In this document: piece after piece, positions 58,760 through 64,000 of the stretch
How positions within the stretch are numbered: the stretch's first letter is position 1
How the letters are laid out: every line of letters begins with the position of its first letter
NCBI RefSeq assembly: GCF_000024905.1
Contig: NC_013522.1
Location: 620,001 to 684,000 of the forward strand
Length of the DNA stretch: 64,000 nucleotides
Direction of reading: 5' to 3'
DNA from: Thermanaerovibrio acidaminovorans DSM 6589
GTDB taxonomy: Bacteria > Synergistota > Synergistia > Synergistales > Synergistaceae
The notes under the pieces: generated by a model
Database searches by the model: none
The model's input: the letters and a program-made list of their open reading frames with translations, nothing else
Told to the model about the DNA's origin: nothing
Translations under genes and position numbers: made by a program

Positions 58760-59320
58760 TTGATAGACTACCGAGATATCCTGAGCGAACCCCGAGAGGT
58801 CCAGTTTCTGGTCCTACGCTGGCGGAACAGCGATCACGTTAGGCATCAAATGCTGAACAGCTCCATCATAACCGAGGAGGAGCACGCCCGATGGCTTGAT
58901 TCCTTGTCAGGGGAGCCCAAGCGTCAGGTGGTGAGGGTGGCCCACCTGGATGGGGTGCCGTTCGGGGTGGTCACGTTGAAGGACCTGGATCGGGAATCCC
59001 TGCGTTGCGATTGGGGCATGTACATAGGCGAGAGGGAATACCTTGGGAGGGGCCTGGCTAAGAGGATGTTGTTCCACCTGATGGATTGGGCCTTTGATGA
59101 AGAGGGTTTGGAGCGGATGTACACTTCTGTGGTTGGATCCAACGTGGGGGCCATCTCCATGTACCTGAAGTTCGGTTTCAAGGTGGAGGGCCGGTTCGAG
59201 AGGCACATCAGGTCTCCCCAGGGATCGTGGGAGGACCTCTACTGGATGGCCACCTTCCGGGAGGATTGGTTCGGAAGGCGGGCTCGGATGGCTGAGATGC
59301 TGGATGGCCTGTCCGGCTGA
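58760..59320 (+). CDS. pseH: PseH-type N-acetyltransferase
   Basis: A 186-residue GNAT acetyltransferase acetylating the 4-amino sugar in pseudaminic acid synthesis. WRNSDHVRHQMLNSSIITEEEH is the typical PseH N-terminus (split residues 21-42). GMYIGEREYLGRGLAKRM is the acetyl-CoA binding motif A, and NVGAISMYLKFGFKVEGRF motif B. The TTG at 58760 lies 3 bases after the pseI stop; GGGAG is about 11 bases upstream, so the start is moderately certain. Confidence 0.88.
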   Translation: MIDYRDILSEPREVQFLVLRWRNSDHVRHQMLNSSIITEEEHARWLDSLSGEPKRQVVRVAHLDGVPFGVVTLKDLDRESLRCDWGMYIGEREYLGRGLAKRMLFHLMDWAFDEEGLERMYTSVVGSNVGAISMYLKFGFKVEGRFERHIRSPQGSWEDLYWMATFREDWFGRRARMAEMLDGLSG

Positions 59321-59340
59321 CGGGTCTTTGGGTTGAGGGC

Positions 59341-60309
59341 ATGCTTCTCATAGTCACCCATGGTGGGCCGGGGATAGGGGGAGGCCACGCCTCCCGGTGC
59401 CTGGCCCTGGCGGAGGCATTTAGCTCCCTGGGGTTCCCGGTGGTCCTGGCGGCGAACCGGTGGGCGGTGGAGTTCTTCCAGTCCAACTGGGACTCCAACC
59501 AGCCCCTCCAGGTGCTGGAGTTGCGGGACCCGCTGGACGCGGCGGTGGGGGATCTGGTCCCCCGCATGTGGGACCTAAGGCCCACGCTGACCGTGGCGGA
59601 CAGCTACCTCCTGGGTTGCCGGGAGCTTGATGCCTTGAGGGGCTTGGGCAGGCTGTTCGTCATAGATGATCTGAGGACCTTACCGGTGGATCTGCATGCC
59701 CATGGGGTGCTGAACTACAGCCTCACTGCCCATGAACTGGGCTACGTCCGGGGCAGGCTCCTGCTGGGGCCCCGCTACGCCCTGTTGCGAAGGATATTTT
59801 GGCGTCTGGAGCCCCGAGGGGGGGAGCGGATCTTGGTGATCCCCGGCGCATCGGACCCCCTTGGGGTCAACCTGGAGCTCCTCCGCTGGGACCTGCCCTT
59901 CCCACTGGATCTGGTGGTGGGCCCCATGGTGCCCCGGGATCTGGTGGAGGAGCTGACCGCCCTCTCGAAGGGGGCTCGGAACGTGCGGGTGCTGGTCTCT
60001 CCCCCGGACCTGCCGGATCGGATGGCCTCGTGCGGGACGGTGCTTTGCACCTCCAGCGTCACCGCCTACGAGGCTCTGGCGCTGGGCAAGCGGATCGTCA
60101 CTTTCCAGGTGGCGGACAATCAGGCCTCCAACGGTAGGGCCATAGGGGAGATGGGGCTTGGGATAGATCTGGGGCCTTGGGGCTCCTGGGGCAGGGGGGA
60201 GCTGATCTGGGCTGTTGAGAGGGCCTTCCCGCCCCCGCCAGGGGCGGTGGATCCCAGGGGGGCGCTCAACGCGGCGGAGGAGATGGCCCGTTGGGCTGTG
60301 GAGGGCTAG
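59341..60309 (+). CDS. pseG: PseG-type UDP-sugar hydrolase
   Basis: A 322-residue GT-B-fold hydrolase removing UDP from 2,4-diacetamido-2,4,6-trideoxy-altropyranose. GGPGIGGGHASRCLALAEAF is the PseG N-terminal loop with the conserved His. DSYLLGCRELDAL and LFVIDDLRTLPVDLHAHGVLN (split) follow. The C-terminal domain has GTVLCTSSVTAYEALALGKRI and VADNQASNG. Third gene of a pseI-pseH-pseG set; PseB, PseC and PseF are not in the window. Confidence 0.88.
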   Translation: MLLIVTHGGPGIGGGHASRCLALAEAFSSLGFPVVLAANRWAVEFFQSNWDSNQPLQVLELRDPLDAAVGDLVPRMWDLRPTLTVADSYLLGCRELDALRGLGRLFVIDDLRTLPVDLHAHGVLNYSLTAHELGYVRGRLLLGPRYALLRRIFWRLEPRGGERILVIPGASDPLGVNLELLRWDLPFPLDLVVGPMVPRDLVEELTALSKGARNVRVLVSPPDLPDRMASCGTVLCTSSVTAYEALALGKRIVTFQVADNQASNGRAIGEMGLGIDLGPWGSWGRGELIWAVERAFPPPPGAVDPRGALNAAEEMARWAVEG

Positions 60310-60389
60310 TTTGGGGATATAATCTACGGGTTGATCGGATCTAACCGGGCCTATGGGCTCGTTAAAGCATGAAAGGTGGTATTGGCTGG

Positions 60390-63035
60390 ATGATCAAGGG
60401 GATCATCAAGATGCTGGGCCTGGATCCCAACGACAGGGCCCTGTCCAGGTACAGGAAGATGGTGGATCAGGTGAACCAGCTGGAGGACCGGGTGTCCGCC
60501 CTGTCGGATCTGGAGCTGGAGGGGACCGCGGTTGAGTTCCGGGGCCGTCTGGAGGCGGGGGAGGGCCTGGATGCTCTGTTGCCTGAGATGTTCGCTCGGG
60601 TGCGGGAGGTTTCCAGGCGTCGCCTGGGGCTCCGCCACTTCGACGTGCAGCTCATGGGGGGCATGGCCCTTCACGAGGGCAAGATAGCGGAGATGAAGAC
60701 CGGGGAGGGCAAGACGCTGGTGGCCACCCTGGCGGTGGCGCTCAACGCCCTGGAGGGCAAGGGGGTTCACGTGGTAACCGTGAACGACTACCTGGCCAAG
60801 CGGGACGCGGAGTGGATGGGGCCGGTCTACCGGGGGTTGGGGCTCACAGTGGCGGTGATCGAGCCCTTCATGTCCCAGGAGGACCGGTACGCCGCCTACC
60901 GGGCGGACATAACCTACGGCACCAACAGCGAGTTCGGCTTCGACTACCTGAGGGACAACATGGCCCTGTCCAAGCGGGAGCAGGTCCAGCGGGGTCACTG
61001 GTACTGTCTGGTGGATGAGGTGGACTCGATCCTCATCGACGAGGCCAGGACGCCCCTAATTATATCCGGCCCGTCGGAGGATTCGGTGGAGCCCTACCGG
61101 GTGGCGGACTCCTGTGCCCGATCCCTGAGGAAGGGCGAGGACTTCGAGGTGGACGAGAAGGAGCGCAACGTGGCCCTCACCGAGAGGGGCATAGCCCGTT
61201 GCGAGGAGATCCTCAAGGTCCCCAACCTGTTCAGCGACTACGGCATGTCCGAGCTGGCCCACAAGGTTATCCAGGCCCTCAAGGCCCACCACCTCTTCCA
61301 GCGGGACGTGCACTACGTGGTGAAGGACGGGGAGATCGTTATCGTTGACGAGTTCACCGGCAGGCTCATGTTCGGCCGGCGCTACTCCGACGGGCTTCAC
61401 CAGGCCATCGAGGCCAAGGAGAGGGTCCGGATAGGCCGGGAGAGCCAGACCCTGGCCACCATAACCCTCCAGAACTACTTCAGGATGTACAAGAAGCTCT
61501 CGGGCATGACCGGAACCGCCGCCACCGAGGCGGAGGAGTTCAAGGAGATATACGGAATGGACGTGGTGGTGATCCCCACCCACCGTCCCATGATAAGGGT
61601 GGATCACCCGGACGTGATCTTCAGGACCCAGCGGGAGAAGTACAACGCGGTGGCGGACCTGGTGGAGGAGCGTCACCGGTCCGGTCAGCCGGTTCTGGTT
61701 GGCACCGCTTCCATAGAGAACTCCGAGCGGGTGAGCAAGCTCCTCAAGGCCCGGAAGATCCCCCACCACGTGCTGAACGCCAAGTTCCACGACAAGGAGG
61801 CCGCCATAGTTGCCCAGGCGGGCCGCTTCGGTGCCGTCACGGTGGCGACCAACATGGCTGGGCGAGGCACCGACATCCTCCTGGGGGGCAATCCGTCGTT
61901 CCTGGCCAAGGAGGATGCGGCCTCCAAGGGGATAGACCCCATCGGGTCTCCGGAGGAGTACCGGGAGATCCTGGAGCGCTACCGGAAGCTGTGCGAGGAG
62001 GAGCGGAAGAAGGTGGTGGCCGCCGGTGGGCTCTGCATCTTGGGGACCGAGCGACACGAGTCAAGGCGGATCGATAACCAGCTCAGGGGGCGGGCGGGCC
62101 GCCAGGGGGACCCGGGGGAGAGCCGGTTCTTCATCTCCCTGGAGGACGACCTGCTCCGCCTGTTCGGCTCCGACCGGATCCAGGGCTTCATGGCCAAGAT
62201 GGGGATGGAGGAGGGGGAGTCGGTGGAGCACTCCCTGCTCACCAAGGCCATAGAGAACGCCCAGCGGAAGGTTGAGCAGATGCACTTCGACATCCGGAAG
62301 CAACTGCTGGCCTACGACAACGTGATGAACCAGCAGCGGGAGGCGGTCTATAAGGAGAGGCAGGAGATCCTCTGGGCGGATAACCTGATCGATCGGGCTT
62401 GGTCCATCCTGGAGGACACGGTGTCCGCCATACTGGACTCCCACTCCCAAGGGGGGGAGGACGGTGGTTTCGACCTGAAGGGCTGCTCCCTGCGGCTTAG
62501 GTCCGTCTTGGGTCCCGGCTTCGACGCCCCCCTTGGGGAGGACAAGGACCTGGAACAGGTCAGGGGGGAGATCCTGGATCTGGTCCGAAGGGCCTTCGAG
62601 ACTAAGGTGTCGGAGCTGGGGGAGCAGAACGCCAGCGAGCTCTTCCGCTTCCTGCTGCTCAACGTTCTCGACTCCCACTGGAAGGAGCACCTTCTGGCCA
62701 TGGACGAGCTGCGCCGGGGGATAGGCCTCCGGGCGATAGGTCAGAAGGACCCCCTCCTGGAGTACCAGTTCGAGTCCTTCAACCTGTTCAAGGAGATGCT
62801 GGACAAGGTCCGGGAGGGGTTCTGCGAGCTGGCGCTCCGGGTCAGGATCGTGGAGGAGCGCCGCCCCGCCAGGGTCCAGGAGGGCAGGGGGCCCATGCTT
62901 CTGGGGTCCTCGCCTGGAGACGGGGCGGAGGAGGGGCATAAGCCGTTCCATCGGGGGCCCAAAGTGGGTAGGAACGATCCCTGCCCCTGCGGGAGTGGCA
63001 GGAAGTACAAACACTGCTGTGGCAGGGGGGAGTAG
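60390..63035 (+). CDS. secA: Protein translocase ATPase SecA
   Basis: An 881-residue motor of the Sec export pathway. MKTGEGKTLVATLAVAL is Walker A and VDEVDSILIDEARTPLI the DEAD-like motif II. GMTGTAATEAEEF starts the second nucleotide fold, and TNMAGRGTDILLGG and LRGRAGRQGDPGES are helicase motifs V and VI. The helical scaffold and wing follow. The C-terminal SEC-C zinc motif is DPCPCGSGRKYKHCC. The ATG at 60390 fits the usual SecA N-terminus and has AAAGGTGG upstream; the ATG at 60369 lacks a ribosome site. Confidence 0.97.
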   Translation: MIKGIIKMLGLDPNDRALSRYRKMVDQVNQLEDRVSALSDLELEGTAVEFRGRLEAGEGLDALLPEMFARVREVSRRRLGLRHFDVQLMGGMALHEGKIAEMKTGEGKTLVATLAVALNALEGKGVHVVTVNDYLAKRDAEWMGPVYRGLGLTVAVIEPFMSQEDRYAAYRADITYGTNSEFGFDYLRDNMALSKREQVQRGHWYCLVDEVDSILIDEARTPLIISGPSEDSVEPYRVADSCARSLRKGEDFEVDEKERNVALTERGIARCEEILKVPNLFSDYGMSELAHKVIQALKAHHLFQRDVHYVVKDGEIVIVDEFTGRLMFGRRYSDGLHQAIEAKERVRIGRESQTLATITLQNYFRMYKKLSGMTGTAATEAEEFKEIYGMDVVVIPTHRPMIRVDHPDVIFRTQREKYNAVADLVEERHRSGQPVLVGTASIENSERVSKLLKARKIPHHVLNAKFHDKEAAIVAQAGRFGAVTVATNMAGRGTDILLGGNPSFLAKEDAASKGIDPIGSPEEYREILERYRKLCEEERKKVVAAGGLCILGTERHESRRIDNQLRGRAGRQGDPGESRFFISLEDDLLRLFGSDRIQGFMAKMGMEEGESVEHSLLTKAIENAQRKVEQMHFDIRKQLLAYDNVMNQQREAVYKERQEILWADNLIDRAWSILEDTVSAILDSHSQGGEDGGFDLKGCSLRLRSVLGPGFDAPLGEDKDLEQVRGEILDLVRRAFETKVSELGEQNASELFRFLLLNVLDSHWKEHLLAMDELRRGIGLRAIGQKDPLLEYQFESFNLFKEMLDKVREGFCELALRVRIVEERRPARVQEGRGPMLLGSSPGDGAEEGHKPFHRGPKVGRNDPCPCGSGRKYKHCCGRGE

Positions 63036-63037
63036 GA

Positions 63038-64000
63038 TTGAGGCTCCGTGGATGGCTGGTTCCTTTGGCGGCTTGGCTTTTCCTGGTCCTGTCAACCGGG
63101 GCCCACGCCTTTGACTTGGCTCCTGAGGGGGTGAGGGCCCTCAAGGAGAAGGTGCCGTCCCTGGCGGCCTTCTCTTCCGATGGTCTGGTGTGGAGGCTGG
63201 AGCGCCGTTACCGGATGCTCTCCGATGGCTCCACCGAGGCGTCCTGCACCCTGGTGGCCCAGATTGGGGAGCGGATCCCCGGCGCCCTTCGGAGGCTCTT
63301 CGTCCCCGTCCCCGATGGGGGCAGCGCCCAGGCGGGCCTTCGCTACTACGATCCCATGACCTGGCGGGAGGTGGGGTCGGTGAGTCCCAAGGAGACCCAG
63401 CTGGAGGGGGTGCGGGGGCTCGAGATGAGCCTGCCTCAGGACGCGGCGGGCCGGGTGGTTCTGATCACCCTGGTTCAGCGGGTGCCCTCCAGGGCCAGCC
63501 TCTCGGGCTTCGTGTCCTTCGGCATGGAGCTACCGGTGTGGGAGGAGGTCCTATCGGTGGAGATCCCCTCCGGCAGGGGGCTCAACTTCAAGCAACAGGG
63601 CGTCCAGGAGCCGGTGGTGGGCTCCCTGAGCGGGGTTGAAGCCTACGTTTGGATCAACCGCAACCAGCCCCCCATGTCGGATTCGGGGCTGGTGGATCGG
63701 CAGAGGCCCTGGGTCTCCTTCAGCACCTCCCGGGGGCCCGAGGCCGCCTCCCTCAGGCTTCGGGAGATGGATTCCGTCCGCACCGATCGCCTGTCCGGTC
63801 TTCCCAAGGACCCCAAGGGGAAGCTGGAGGCCCTGGAGTCCAGGTGGTCCTCCTCCCTCAAGGGGGTGCGGGTCATGTCCCTGGTGGGAGGGTCGGATCC
63901 GGTGGGCTCCCGCCTGACATTGGCGCTTCGGGACGCCCTTGAGGCGGAGGGGCATCACGTGGAGACCTGGTGGGCCCCGAAGAGCGGCTTCGCACCCGGG
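63038..64000 (+). CDS. Exported protein, DUF3857/transglutaminase-like, cut by window end
   Basis: An open frame from the TTG at 63038 to the last base (321 codons, no stop), so the gene runs on past the window. A signal peptide (WLVPLAAWLFLVLSTGAHA) is followed by a beta-rich domain resembling DUF3857 (YRMLSDGSTEASCTLVAQIG, YDPMTWREVGSVSP, VWINRNQPPM). In full-length relatives a transglutaminase-like domain follows. The Shine-Dalgarno GGGGGGAG lies 6 bases upstream. Family call is by resemblance only. It starts 2 bases after secA and is probably co-transcribed. Confidence 0.7.
   Translation, partial: MRLRGWLVPLAAWLFLVLSTGAHAFDLAPEGVRALKEKVPSLAAFSSDGLVWRLERRYRMLSDGSTEASCTLVAQIGERIPGALRRLFVPVPDGGSAQAGLRYYDPMTWREVGSVSPKETQLEGVRGLEMSLPQDAAGRVVLITLVQRVPSRASLSGFVSFGMELPVWEEVLSVEIPSGRGLNFKQQGVQEPVVGSLSGVEAYVWINRNQPPMSDSGLVDRQRPWVSFSTSRGPEAASLRLREMDSVRTDRLSGLPKDPKGKLEALESRWSSSLKGVRVMSLVGGSDPVGSRLTLALRDALEAEGHHVETWWAPKSGFAPG

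Overview
The window is a contiguous piece of a high-GC bacterial chromosome, about 67 genes long. It shows no phage, insertion sequence, integrase, CRISPR array or rRNA. The gene content suggests an anaerobic, amino-acid-fermenting diderm of the Synergistota, most like a Thermanaerovibrio/Aminomonas-type organism. The reasons are two ferredoxin-linked 2-oxoacid oxidoreductases, tandem butyrate kinases, a tryptophanase, a urocanase, a branched-chain amino acid ABC importer and an oxygen-sensitive class III ribonucleotide reductase. Heavy use of AGG (Arg) and ATA (Ile) codons would fit a thermophile. The taxonomic call is inference from gene content; no 16S gene is present.

Layout. 1-3.2 kb: the 3' part of aspS, a UPF0173 hydrolase and an opposing RpiR regulator. 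3.5-10.5 kb (minus strand): an amino-acid fermentation operon in the order aminotransferase, two butyrate kinases, an unknown P-loop protein, and the four subunits of a VOR-type 2-oxoacid:ferredoxin oxidoreductase. 10.6-14.6 kb: citG, an XRE/ImmA regulator-protease pair, and YbaK-like, asparaginase-like and LUD proteins. 14.7-19.8 kb: acyP, an AlaX-like protein, dedA, a secreted GH26-like protein, then opposing typA. 20-28.9 kb: urocanase, tRNA-Ser, small secreted and CoA-binding proteins, a thioesterase, a pseudopilin, copA-copZ and cstA. 28.9-32.5 kb: a fused KorA plus KorB, a peroxiredoxin and a superoxide-reductase-like secreted protein. 32.6-34.3 kb (minus): folP-folK. 34.4-45.8 kb: hrcA-grpE-dnaK-dnaJ under a CIRCE-controlled promoter, then prmA, rsmE, mtaB, a second Hsp70/J-protein pair, a HIT protein, rpsU and yqeY. 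46-49.3 kb: nrdR-nrdD-nrdG behind two NrdR-box-like sites. 49.4-54.1 kb: livKHMGF. 54.2-64 kb: pgsA, an M20 peptidase, tryptophanase, pseI-pseH-pseG, secA and a secreted protein cut by the window end.

How the genes fit together (inference). Liv imports branched-chain amino acids, the aminotransferase makes 2-oxoacids, and the VOR-type enzyme turns these into acyl-CoA plus reduced ferredoxin. After a phosphotransacylase that is not in this window, the butyrate kinases would make ATP. Tryptophanase and urocanase add further amino acid routes, CstA may import peptides or pyruvate, and KorAB handles a second 2-oxoacid pool.

The best leads for something undescribed are the P-loop protein embedded between the kinases and the oxidoreductase, the exported superoxide-reductase-like protein lacking one conserved ligand, the second Hsp70 with a dedicated J-protein, and several operator-like palindromes at promoters. 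I did not find an unambiguous new defence or mobile system.
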